Positions 1 to 7,896 of a stretch of 10,000 nt of DNA are shown here, in pieces. A program made the position numbers and the translations under genes. The notes below the pieces were generated by a model. The model ran no database searches, was not told the DNA's origin, and was given only the letters and a program-made list of their open reading frames with translations. This stretch comes from Actinidia chinensis (lineage: Eukaryota > Streptophyta > Magnoliopsida > Ericales > Actinidiaceae): assembly GCA_009663005.1 (NCBI GenBank), contig CM018897.1, positions 21,041,666 through 21,051,665 on the forward strand, read 5' to 3'. How positions within the stretch are numbered: position 1 is the stretch's first letter; every line of letters starts with the position of its first letter.

Positions 1-50
1 TAATTAATATAATAATAATAATAATAATAATAATAAAATAAAAAAAAAAA
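1..50. repeat. (AAT)n microsatellite followed by an A-tract
   Basis: About nine AAT/TAA units run from 9 to 36, followed by an almost pure A run to 50. It lies in the intron-like DNA downstream of the TIR exon. Simple repeats like this are common in plant introns and are prone to slippage; no function is implied. Confidence 0.95.
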
Positions 51-560
51 CATAGCTGCCAATAGCGAAAACATTAAAACAGGAATGTGAAAAGAAACCA
101 AAACATTATAATGTGATAAAAAAATATTGTGGGAAATGGGAAAGACTATGTCATATAACATTGAATAGGAAATTAGAAAAATATGTTTTAAGATTTGATA
201 GCCTGAAAATAGCTTTCGAAAATAGCTTTCGAAAATTCAGGAAAAGCTTTTAAGAGTCCTATGCTAAATGTTCTAAAATATCTTGGAAATTTCCATAAAA
301 GTTTCTCTTAACATTTCATTCGTGTTTCGTCAAATTTTTTCATAAAACGAGTTTTTCATCACAAAGAATGTTTCCCAGTGAGCACAAAAGAAACCAATAA
401 CACATCACATTTATCCAAAAGTTATTTCTAAAGCTTGTAGGACTGACTAGTAACCAACTTCTACTAGCAGGCACTTTACAGGTATGACAGTTTTCTAACT
501 CTCAAAAAAATTCTCAATGCATTACCAAATGATGCTTAAGGAAGTTATGAGGAAACTTAC
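1..560 (-). other. First intron (5' part) of the TNL pseudogene, no exon found
   Basis: The TIR exon ends at 561 (minus strand) in a GG|GTAAGT junction, a near-consensus plant splice donor at the place where TNL genes normally have their first intron. From 560 down to 1 the minus strand is T-rich, has stops in all frames and shows no P-loop (GGxGKTT), kinase-2 or RNBS signature, so the NBS exon must lie outside the window or be lost. A 13-bp unit (gaaaatagctttc) is repeated in tandem at 205-217 and 218-230, with a partial third copy to 236. Calling this an intron is inferred from the donor and the gene family; no acceptor was identified. Confidence 0.6.
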
Positions 561-1157
561 CCGTTAGCATCATTCTGTAAGTCCATTCCTGCTAGATTAG
601 AAACTTCTCGAAGTGCTTTCCTCCACCCTTCCACCTTATTCCTTAAGTACTCCCTTTTCCTTTCATTGATTTCTATCCTGAATAACTCTTCGTGTCTACC
701 AAATGCCTCTGCAAAACTTCCAGTTTGATGTCTAACTTGAGAGGGAACCACATCATAGAAGACCGGTTAGAATTAATGTCCTGATGTCCTATTTTTGTGT
801 TCAAGGATATCACAGTTCGTCAAGGCACCATCTGGAAGAAGCATAGTCTTTGGAGAAACACAATTATGGAACTTCTTGCAGTCTTTATTGCCTTCTCTAA
901 TTCTGAGTTAACATTTTTCAAGCTCTCAATACCCTCATCAGCTTATAAAGGTGCGAAGACCAGCACCCATTGGGGGGGAAGAACACATAGACAAAAAAAC
1001 AACACAACAACAAAAACAACACAAAAAAAAAAACAAAGCTGCATAGAGGTGGTCGGTGAAGGTCTTGCGAGTTGTCTTCACCTCTAAAGCTCAAGAACAC
1101 ATGGGAATTGCATCGAGGTGTGAAAGAGAGGGCCTCTTGATATCTCGCAATAGCCAT
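561..1157 (-). pseudogene. TIR domain exon of a TNL resistance-gene pseudogene
   Basis: The TIR domain of TNL receptors is a cytoplasmic NADase and signalling module activated by pathogen perception. Read on the minus strand from the ATG at 1157-1155, the frame gives a short leader and then HVFLSFRGED, the hallmark TIR start. The domain continues piecewise in other frames: TRKTFTDHLYAAL (about 1072-1034), AGLRTF (about 964-947), a stretch with SELEKAIKTARSSIIVF (to 856), SKDYASSRWCLDEL (854-813), then PVFYDVVPSQVRHQTGSFAE and the closing helices to DLQNDANG at 561. The catalytic-type Glu in CLDEL is encoded, and the usual SH motif reads DH. Each piece needs a frame change: an extra base near 1072, a low-complexity insertion at 970-1033, shifts near 943, at 855 and at 803-812, and indels at 767-773 with stops. 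No intact TIR can be made, so this is a decayed pseudogene. The NBS and LRR parts would lie beyond position 1. Confidence 0.9.
970..1033 (-). repeat. Low-complexity T/G-rich insertion inside the TIR coding sequence
   Basis: In plant TIR domains the segment between the first helix (here ending LYAAL at 1034) and the second strand (here AGLRTF from 964) is only a few residues long. Here about 64 bases of nearly pure T and G (minus strand), with a C run at the far end, separate them. The tract is A/C-rich on the plus strand. It destroys the frame and looks like an expanded or inserted simple sequence, not an intron: it lacks a convincing donor and has no branch-like region. Confidence 0.7.
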
Positions 1158-1895
1158 TGAACAAACCCTTATGATATAACTGAAGGGATACTACAATTTG
1201 TCAAATATTTGAGGATGTATCAGATAGTCACTATGAACTACAAACTATGAAATCATCAACCCAGATCAAAATTAGTTACCAACACTCAAAGCCGCACACA
1301 CACATCAGCTTATTGAAGAACCAATACACACTATATTATACTTATATAAGGATTAAAAAATAGTGTTCCCAACATTCGATTATATTTGTCTTTTTTAAGA
1401 GTTTCCAACTTTCTAAAGGTAAAGTAGTTATTGCATTGGAACTCAAATTCAAATACTTGTATATGATTACCAACGCTGCCCCTTTATTTCAAATATATTA
1501 CAAATCTCATGCTTTGATGTTTTAAAGTGGGCAACCATTTTGGAATATCTTTAAATAAAAAGATAAACAAAAAAAACAAGGACAATAGGGAGTAATTAAG
1601 AATCTGTAGCAAAACCATCTAATTCTAATCCATGCAAATGCAACAATACTACATACCCATAAAAATTAGCCATAAGAAATGTAAATGCACATTTTTCATG
1701 GATGTAACGTTAAACGCATCCATGAATAGATAGTGAAGCAACTTCTATTTTTTTTATTGTTAATTTCTAATTTTCTGATGGGAAACAATTCATCTGCATA
1801 TTTAGCTTTCCTATTTTCAAGCACAAAATTAGTATAGTCAATAGATTTAATTGTCCTTATATAATGGAATACCGTATCACCTATATATATAATAA
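1158..1895. other. Non-coding 5' flank of the TIR pseudogene
   Basis: No coding frame or RNA gene is recognisable. For minus-strand transcription of the TIR exon, the only promoter-like sequence I note is a self-complementary TATATAA-containing site at 1339-1348 (cttatataag), about 190 bp upstream of the ATG. In DNA this AT-rich such a match is weak evidence. A perfect 10-bp inverted repeat at 1695-1726 is listed separately. Confidence 0.5.
1695..1726. repeat. Perfect 10-bp inverted repeat (hairpin)
   Basis: TTCATGGATG at 1695-1704 is mirrored by CATCCATGAA at 1717-1726 across a 12-base spacer. It could be a remnant of a terminal inverted repeat or chance. No target-site duplication or coding neighbour supports a specific role. 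Confidence 0.6.
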
Positions 1896-2251
1896 GTGTA
1901 ATACCCTATTTTTATAAATAGATAAATATTTATTTTAAAGTTCGATTAAAATTTTCTACAACTCGGGTATATATATTTTTTATACTGGGTAGGTAGTATA
2001 GGGTCATTTTGTATAAATTCGGTACCTAGGGGTTACTGTTTTTCAATTTAAATTAAATCTTGTATTTTTAGACTGTGGGTAATTACGCGTGTGAGAGATA
2101 GTCAAATGGGGGTGTGGGTTGGTTATCTTCGATTAGCATATCCAGAGTAACAAATTTGGGGTTATTGATCAGAGAAAGAGAGAGAGGAGAAGAAGAAGAA
2201 GAAGGAGAAGAAGAAGAGGGAAACCATGGAGATAAATTGACGGAATTGTTG
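1896..2251. mobile_element. LTR-like sequence, possibly Gypsy-type, truncated
   Basis: The stretch opens with tgtaataccctattttt, close to the TGTAAYACCC opening of many plant Gypsy LTRs as I recall them, and is non-coding. It passes through an AT-rich segment, then gtgtgggttggttatct, and a long purine-rich GA/GAA tract (2168-2220). It stops abruptly where the Copia LTR begins at 2252. I see no matching second LTR, primer binding site or coding domain, so the family call is recognition by eye and the orientation is not firm. It may be an older element into which the Copia element inserted. Confidence 0.35.
2168..2220. repeat. Purine-rich GA/GAA microsatellite
   Basis: About 53 bases of almost uninterrupted purine on the plus strand, moving from (GA)n to imperfect (GAA)n. 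It lies in the LTR-like segment just upstream of the Copia element. It causes misleading Glu/Arg-rich and Ser/Pro-rich short frames on the two strands, which are not genes. Confidence 0.9.
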
Positions 2252-2550
2252 TGCCCAAAACTTAACAGAAACCACACACACAGAGACAGATATTTACGAA
2301 GTTTGTTAAATTGCCTGCGTCCTCGGGTGGTAGCAATTCTAATATATAGAGAAAGATTTCCAAATTAAAGTTTCTCACTCTCTCTCTCTCTCAAGTCTAA
2401 TATATAGAGAAAGATTTCTAGATTACAAGTTTCTCATTCTCTCTCTCTCATGTTTTCTGATTTACTCTCACCTACCCGCACCATTCTAAAGTCTATACAT
2501 GAGGTCAAACTCTTGGAATCCAAACATGAAGTTAAAGCCAATTTTCAACG
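2252..2550 (-). repeat. 3' LTR of the Copia-type element
   Basis: About 299 bp, matching 3338-3697 in the same orientation. Shared blocks include accacacaca, aaattgcct, tcgggtggtagc, tttctgatttactctcac and catgaagttaaagccaa. Relative to the 5' LTR it lacks about 115 bp (the stretch equivalent to 3536-3650) and carries an internal tandem duplication of 58 bp (2338-2395 and 2396 to about 2453). On the minus strand it starts CGTTG, where intact plant Copia LTRs start TGTTG, and ends GGGCA. Confidence 0.75.
2338..2453. repeat. 58-bp tandem duplication inside the 3' LTR
   Basis: The unit starting tctaatatatagagaaagat at 2338 recurs at 2396 with a few substitutions, and each copy ends in a CT-rich run. 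The other LTR has only one copy (near 3435-3490), so the duplication arose in this LTR after or during insertion. Confidence 0.85.
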
Positions 2551-2561
2551 ATCACCTTGGC
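2551..2561 (-). other. Polypurine-tract-like site of the Copia element
   Basis: Read on the minus strand, GCCAAGGTGAT directly abuts the start of the 3' LTR at 2550. Plant Copia elements typically carry a purine-rich AAGGTGGAGA-like sequence at this point to prime plus-strand synthesis. This copy appears shortened or mutated. Confidence 0.55.
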
Positions 2562-2802
2562 GAAAATTTCTCCCAACCATAGTAATACTGTCACCAATGC
2601 CCTTTTAAGCATTTTAGATTTAGCATTGGTCATCGTAGTCCTGTGCTCAAAGATGGTAAAAGTACCAGTAGTCTTCGAAGATTCTACCATCTTAACAATT
2701 TCGGCTCCACCAAAACTAATATGGAGTCAAAATCCACAAATTCGAATCTCGCAGATAGATCCAAAGTACAGGAAAACCTTGGAGAGGGTCTAAACTAAAA
2801 AA

Positions 2803-2957
2803 TTCAAAAAGTTTAGGGAACAAACTATAATTATCAAAATTTCAAAGATCCAACTGTAATTTTAACAAACTTTTGGGACCAAAACTTAATTTTTCCAAAA
2901 ATTAGGGACTTAAAAAATAAAAATTTCAAACTTCAAGGACCACTATGTAATTTCCCA
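2803..2957. repeat. Five-unit degenerate tandem array, about 30-bp period
   Basis: Phrases of the form agggaccaaactgtaatttt recur with anchors at about 2815, 2846, 2874, 2904 and 2935, i.e. spacings of 31, 28, 30 and 31 bases. The array lies in the untranslated leader of the Copia-type element. Such arrays are common in plant LTR retrotransposon leaders and LTRs. Confidence 0.75.
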
Positions 2958-2989
2958 AATTGAGAGAATATTCTTGGAATATTCTATTT

Positions 2990-3122
2990 GTTGACTAGGC
3001 ACTAATTGGATCGTTTATGTGGCACTAATGTGGTGATAATTGGATGCTGACTAAGCGCTGGTTGATGTTGATGGGCCCTTGACTTAATACTGACAGAGTG
3101 CTGACGAGGCATTAACGAAGCA
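2990..3122. repeat. Degenerate short tandem array (ctgatgtggc-like)
   Basis: Variants of gctgatgtgg / gctgattgg recur irregularly about every 10-20 bases (for example ggcactaatgtggtgataat, gatgctgactaagcgctgg, gtgctgacgaggcatt). It sits next to the 30-bp array in the element leader and is more GC-rich than its surroundings. Confidence 0.55.
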
Positions 3123-3201
3123 TGTGCAGCTCGTGGACTACTTAGAGTGTAGCACGTGGGCGTGAGTAGATTTCATGCGCCGATTGCTAGGTGGCGTGCG
3201 G

Positions 3202-3216
3202 GTGTGTGTGTGTGTG
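3202..3216. repeat. (GT)n microsatellite
   Basis: Seven GT dinucleotides in the GC-richer part of the Copia element leader, downstream of the primer binding site in element orientation. Confidence 0.9.
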
Positions 3217-3326
3217 CGAGGTTTGGGTCGCAGTTTGAACTAGGAGATTCGTCTCATCGAGACGAACATGATGGTGTTCTCAAAAAATATTTTAAAACAC
3301 TTGTAATAAACTGAGACTCTATCTGA

Positions 3327-3337
3327 CTCTGATATTA
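3327..3337 (-). other. Primer binding site (initiator-Met tRNA type) of the Copia element
   Basis: Read on the minus strand, TAATATCAGAG follows immediately after the GAGCA end of the 5' LTR. It matches the canonical plant site TGGTATCAGAG at all but the second and third positions. Placement directly after an LTR ending in CA strongly supports the call and fixes the element orientation. Confidence 0.75.
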
Positions 3338-3697
3338 TGCTCATAATTAACAAAAACCACACACAGAAACATTTACACACACAAAGACAGACAAGGTTCG
3401 ACAAATTGCCTACTTCTTCGGGTGGTAGCGATGTCAGTATATAGAGAAAAATTTACAAATTACAAGTTTTTGACTCTCTCTCAAGCTTTCTGATTTACTC
3501 TCACTTACCCACACCATTATATAGCCTATATGTAAGGTATATATAGGATGAGATATACATATTTCAGAAAGCCATAGCGACTTTCTTGGAGCTCAAAAGC
3601 TCCATCGGAAGGGAGCTACATTGGAAATGATTGTTCTTGAAAATGGATGAATCAAACTCTTGAAACCAAAACATGAAGTTAAAGCCAATTTCCAACG
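3338..3697 (-). repeat. 5' LTR of the Copia-type element
   Basis: About 360 bp and more complete than its partner at 2252-2550; it retains the internal segment 3536-3650 that the other lacks. On the minus strand it runs from CGTTGGAAATTGGC to GAGCA. The left edge is fixed by the adjacent primer binding site. The right edge is where similarity to the other copy stops, at 3697. Confidence 0.75.
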
Positions 3698-5136
3698 GTA
3701 ATTAAATGCTAAATGCAATATGTAATATTATTAACTAGAAAATGAGCAAGTTTGCAAAAATTTATTTGTGGGTAGTAGATCAACTTGCACCAAATAAGTT
3801 TAAAAATGACAAAATTTCAGGTCTAGTATTTTAATGTAACAATAAACCAATCATAATCTCTTTCTGAGATTTGAAATATGATTGGGATCCGCTAGCTTTA
3901 GTTGACAAGTTGATGGAGAACTTGTAGTCGCCCGTTACATGGACGGCTTCTATGGTTGCTGATTCGATTTGGGCCTGAATGGACATTGGTGGAATGGGTT
4001 AAAAAGATCCATATTTGATGTAAAATGATAGATGATCAATACTCATCGCTTTACTATAACTAGCGATGAATTTCGGCAATATTTTGTCGTTTAGACGGAA
4101 AAAATTGTCATTTTTTGAAATATTTGACAGGTGAATAACTCATGATTTAATTCCGATTTATGCGGGATTTGTGGGAGAGTTTTTTTTATCCTTATAGTTT
4201 CTAGATTTGAGTTTAACTCAAATCTTTCAGTATTTTTTCTTTTTTGGTAAATTTTAATTTTCCTAAATAATTGCTTGATTAACAAGCAATTACCTATCTT
4301 TATTTCTTTACTAAGCTCAGTTAGGGTTTATTAGCACTGTAAATACAATGTAATGCCTCTTGGCTAATTAATTGAGTTTGACTAATAATAGTGAGTTGAG
4401 AGAGCATATTTTCTTTTTCATATTTTTTTGATATTCATAGGATTCGACAGAATTATAAAATGGATTGTTATTTTTTCTTGCTTTCAAATCTATTCTTCAC
4501 AACGTTTCACGCTGCATCACAAGTCAAAATAGTTAAAATGTACATTCTTATACTCTAGTCTCTAGAGAAGCAACATCTATTTCCTAGCTAATGCATCTAG
4601 TTGCATCACTACCACTCATTGTTTTTTTGTCTTTTAAGTTATATTAATTGTGCATGTTTTGGGGATCATATAAGTTGAAAAACCCAAATAAGTACACCAT
4701 GTAAGCCTTAACCAATAATATCTCCACTTTGCACTCTCAATTATATAAACCTTGCAATCAACCTTGACATCCAACATTTATCTATAAAATAGACAAAAAA
4801 TTCCAGTTAAGTTATCACGTGTTGACCCGACTCAGATCCAGGGGCAATCCATGTTAACACCATAAAAAAAATCCAAGTTTGAATTGTGTTCTACCTTGTT
4901 CTCTCTCCGTTTATTGTTTGACAAAAAATATTGAATTTGCATATTTTTTATGATATTAACATGGGTGGTCCAATCAACATGTGGTGTGGCAATTTTAGTC
5001 CACTTTGTAGATGGACGTTGGATGTTGGGATTGATTACAACGGTTTATATAGTTGCGTGTACAAATTAAAAAACATATTAATTAGGAAAAAAATGAGAAT
5101 TGTTCAATACTTTGAGGGGACAAATTGCAGTTTTCC
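3698..5136. other. Gene-free stretch with small palindromes
   Basis: No coding frame with recognisable protein features on either strand. The only structure I can point to is three short inverted repeats: 4043-4069 (8-bp arms, tcatcgct), 4203-4225 (11-bp arms, agatttgagtt, one-base centre) and 4270-4290 (8-bp arms, attgcttg). Their clustering within 250 bp, and the agcgatgaa-type arm seen in some plant inverted-repeat elements, suggest transposon debris, but no element boundary is visible. A GC-richer patch at 3885-3990 is unlike its surroundings and unidentified. Confidence 0.5.
4203..4225. repeat. Near-perfect 23-bp palindrome
   Basis: AGATTTGAGTT at 4203-4213 pairs completely with AACTCAAATCT at 4215-4225 around a single T. 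It is one of three close inverted repeats between 4043 and 4290. No promoter or gene is adjacent. Confidence 0.75.
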
Positions 5137-5249
5137 CAGCTCTAGAAATACCATTGGAGGAGTACCACGGAAATCACACATCAAACTTTTACAGCTCTAG
5201 AAATACCATTGGAGAAGAAGGATCCCGGAAATCACACATCAAACTTTTT
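5137..5249. repeat. Tandem duplication, 55-bp and 58-bp units
   Basis: The unit beginning cagctctagaaataccattg at 5137 repeats at 5192. Both copies end in cggaaatcacacatcaaact plus a T run. They are nearly identical apart from a 3-base length change and a few substitutions in the middle, so the duplication looks recent. It is non-coding as far as I can see. Confidence 0.9.
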
Positions 5250-6780
5250 ATTGTCTAAAAAAATTTGCTTTTTCAATCTTTTTAAGAAGATTTGGGCTCG
5301 ATGTCCATGGTGCCCAATTCTTAATTGAGTATTCCTATTCAAAATAAAAATTTAAGCTCAAATCGATTATATGCTAAACTTTAATTGCTTACCATGTAAG
5401 CCCCGTCAACTACCAACCAATCAGCATGAATAAACATTGAACCGCGTATCAAAAATCTTGATGCCAAAATTTTATTTTGCCAATTCAGACAATACTCTTA
5501 TTACTCTTATATGCATCTTTCCCTATTCTGTCACCATACCCTCCAACCACCTCACCACCACTACTAGGCCATCACCTTCAGCGGTTGATTGTTATTTTCC
5601 GGTCAACCATTGACAATTTTTTGGACGGGCCACCGACTTATTTTCTGGTTATCGCTAACTTTTTTTATGGCAGCACGATTTGTTCAAATACTTTCCAAAA
5701 ACTTTCTAGCAACGGTTTTTCACGTGACTACCCTTAGCAACTTTTTCTAGATAAGTGGCTTGCTGTTAGACCGGTAGCTTTCCAACATGTACCGGCAGAC
5801 AGACAACACTAGATCGAGATAGTTAAATTCTATAAGCAGAGAATTTCATTGTTCATTCATCAATCACATATACCATTAAAAAAATTTTAATTTAACAAGA
5901 AAACAAAATTTGTGTACATGAAAGGGGTAGGTGTAGAACCTGGTACTTAAGCTAGGGATATAACCCTGGACTCCTCCCAACTTCAATTAACTCCTAAAGT
6001 TGTTGCAAGTACGCTACAGTGTTCCATGTAAGAAGCAAGTAATTGTTAGTAACGCAAATATATAAAGGAGGAGCTAGTTGCACCACTCAAGAATGGAGTC
6101 AAGAGGTGGCGGCTGGAGGCGACCGTCTGAAATATTCAAATTGTATATATTTGACACCTTGATATTGAAATTAAGATTGCATTTTCTACATATACATGTT
6201 ACAAATTTTATATTTTGTATGTATATTTATCTTTCCAAATGTCAAAATCATGCTTCGGTCCCTAGCACCACTTGTTGAAGTATGACAAATCCTTGTCCCC
6301 TTGACACTTCATAGTTTAAATTTCAAATGCTTTGAACATGGCATTGGAAAACACGTAGTAATTGACACGGCATTGGAAAAATAAAACAACACCAAAAAAA
6401 ACCATGCTAGAATTAAGGGCCCCCCAAGCTACTTTTAAATGCAAAAAAAGAATTCAAAGACGCCTATCGTGTGAATTAACACTGAATATGATGTTTGTCA
6501 AAATATCTCAAGAGCAGATTTTTAGATTTTGGCTTTCCAAAAGCTGTGCCATCTTGTTTGGCATACATTTTGCTTCTTATTATGAACAAAAAATAACTGA
6601 GAATATCTAGCGTAAAACTAATCAACAGGAAATAAACTTTAAGATATCTACTGTATAACTAAATAATAGGATATCGGAGGTCATGGATATTGAACTATGG
6701 TTGAAGCAGACACAGGAATCAAGTGTTATATGTAGAAGTTTCTTTGAAATAAGCTGGATTTCGAAAACAAGATAAAAATT
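5250..6780. other. Gene-free intergenic stretch
   Basis: Short open frames here start with non-ATG codons or have low-complexity composition, and none resembles a known protein. A C-rich segment at 5520-5600 and its continuation to about 5780 are compositionally distinct and unidentified. The stretch 5815-5990 (agaatttcattgttcattca onward, then gaacctggtacttaagctag) has the feel of plant transposon sequence but I cannot name a family. A small direct repeat (acaYggcattggaaaa) occurs at 6336-6351 and 6365-6380. Confidence 0.45.
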
Positions 6781-6961
6781 GAGTTTTGATTTTTACACTC
6801 TTTTTTTTTTATTCTACACTCCAAAATTTATCTCTATTAAGTAAAATTACAAAAATGTCCTCTTTTATATTGACTTTTGAGGATACTTTTATAATTTTAC
6901 TTAATAGAGAGAAAATTTAGAGTGTAAAATGTAAAAAAAAAGAGTGTAGAAATCAAAACCC
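6781..6961. mobile_element. Fold-back MITE, 181 bp
   Basis: The left arm (6781-6862) and right arm (6879-6961) are inverted copies of each other, roughly 85 percent alike by eye, separated by only 16 bases. Ends read GAGTTTTGAT on the left and ATCAAAACCC on the right, and inner blocks such as ctctattaagtaaaatta are exactly mirrored. This is the form of a miniature inverted-repeat transposable element. It has no coding capacity. A target-site duplication is not clear (flanks aaaatt and taagaatt), so the superfamily cannot be assigned. Its transcript would fold into a long imperfect hairpin. Confidence 0.85.
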
Positions 6962-7116
6962 TAAGAATTTTCTCCAAAAAATGGCAGCCTACATCATACC
7001 TCCAAATGTTTCAGAAAAAACTTATGTAATATCACACACTGAGCTACATCATATGCAATCTATCCAACACTGAGCCACTGAATATCGAAGTACAGGAGCA
7101 AAAAATATCATAAAGA

Positions 7117-7275
7117 CTACAAGTCAAAACACATCTTACAGGTGCCGATGACCACAGTACCACCACAAGCATAGGCTACAGCCACCGTTATCATCACCTT
7201 ATAATAGCTTGCACTATGAAACTCAAGAACATAAAGGAAACATGAAAACTGAGCAACTGTAAACACATAGAACAT
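7117..7275 (-). CDS. Short hydrophobic open frame, unrecognised
   Basis: An ATG frame of 52 codons on the minus strand (open without an ATG back to 7308). It is rich in F, V, Y and A and ends ...YACGGTVVIGTCKMCFDL. The segment around VMITVAVAYACGGTVVIGT could form a membrane helix. Just inside it lies an acceptor-like TTTACAG (minus strand, about 7261) and a donor-like CT|GTAAGATG (about 7141), so it could be an exon instead of a complete gene. Two further short minus-strand frames sit upstream: one containing FLWVRDDLSFWEQ near 7520-7450, and one containing EATKVSNGSFASCMDL near 7430-7310. I recognise no protein family. It may equally be chance or the degenerate 3' region of the neighbouring TNL. 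Confidence 0.15.
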   Translation of the reverse strand: MFYVFTVAQFSCFLYVLEFHSASYYKVMITVAVAYACGGTVVIGTCKMCFDL

Positions 7276-7896
7276 GTAAACAAAATTAATGCCATGGACA
7301 TTGAAGATCTAGAGCTTGCAAAACAAAAACCAAATCAGGCACTCAACAAGGTCCATGCAACTCGCAAAAGAACCATTAGAGACCTTGGTAGCCTCAAGAA
7401 AGAAAATGGCTATAAAACAGATACACAACAAATGGTTCTATATACTTGGTCATGCAAACCTACTAAGCCTTCCACCATCTGCCTGTTCCCAGAAGGATAA
7501 GTCATCTCTCACCCATAGAAACTTAGGAACGCAAAATGATGACAAAGTAAGCAATCACTCAAAATAAAGTAGAATTTACAAAAAAGTTCCATATCCAGAC
7601 AGGAAAAAAATTATCAAAAAAAAGAAAAGAATATAACATATAAATGCATATGGTCATATTGCTTTTGGGTTGAAAGTTATCAAATAGGACAAAATCTCTT
7701 GTTAAAGCTACCTTATTATGAAAATATTGCAATAGACTTGATTCTAGGTAACAAACCAATTATTAAAAACCAAAAAGAACAGGCGTATACTAAACCTGGA
7801 GCTTCTGCTCTCCTCCACACAACTCAAAAACCAAATACTTCTTAATCTAGTTCTCTGCATGCATTACTGAAGGGAAGTTTGAAATGGTTTGTCTGA

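Larger units (their letters stand above)
2252..3697 (-). mobile_element. Deleted (non-autonomous) Copia-type LTR retrotransposon
   Basis: Two direct copies of one sequence, at 2252-2550 and 3338-3697, flank 787 bp of DNA. Read on the minus strand this has the order of an LTR retrotransposon: 5' LTR (3697-3338) ending in GAGCA; then TAATATCAGAG, a slightly decayed form of the TGGTATCAGAG primer site for initiator-Met tRNA; a leader with two degenerate tandem arrays; a short frame beginning MTNAK at 2633; then GCCAAGGTGAT, like the polypurine region of plant Copia elements; then the 3' LTR (2550-2252). Reverse transcriptase, integrase and protease are all missing. The short frame resembles the start of a Copia gag protein running straight into the sequence before the polypurine tract, so a large internal deletion is inferred. 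The LTRs differ by substitutions, a 115-bp deletion and a 58-bp duplication, so the insertion is old. The 5-bp flanks (2247-2251 tgttg, 3698-3702 gtaat) do not match as a target-site duplication. Confidence 0.75.

Noticed and set aside
205..236. Possible CRISPR-like or regulatory repeat
   Set aside because: Only 2.4 copies of a 13-bp unit in direct contact, in a plant intron; this is ordinary tandem slippage.
1..560. Search for the NBS (P-loop) exon or a miR482-type target site
   Set aside because: No GGxGKTT coding sequence or other NB-ARC motif in any minus-strand frame, so neither can be placed in the window.
797..1087. Plus-strand open frame of about 96 codons
   Set aside because: It lies antisense to the TIR exon, begins at a non-ATG codon, and much of its length is the K/T/N-rich reading of the simple-sequence insertion.
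2114..2368. Plus-strand frame rich in Arg, Glu and Gly
   Set aside because: It is produced by the GA/GAA microsatellite and runs into the Copia LTR; the composition is that of the repeat.
2557..2793. Plus-strand 78-codon frame
   Set aside because: It is antisense to the interior of the Copia-type element and shows no protein features; its start is not ATG.
2252..3697. Considered a TRIM element, or two tandem copies of a 1085-bp repeat
   Set aside because: The primer binding site next to one copy and the polypurine-like site next to the other fit an LTR retrotransposon with a deleted interior better; LTRs of 300-360 bp are longer than usual for TRIMs.
5477..5737. Plus-strand frame starting with a hydrophobic, signal-peptide-like stretch
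   Set aside because: The start codon is TTG, the hydrophobic run comes from T-rich DNA, and the rest has no recognisable domain or motif.
6362..6610. Plus-strand 82-codon frame
   Set aside because: Non-ATG start and AT-driven composition, with no family signature.
7294..7567. Two overlapping plus-strand frames
   Set aside because: They overlap each other and the minus-strand frames at 7117-7530. They are K/T/Q-rich with no domain; the minus strand gives the more protein-like reading.
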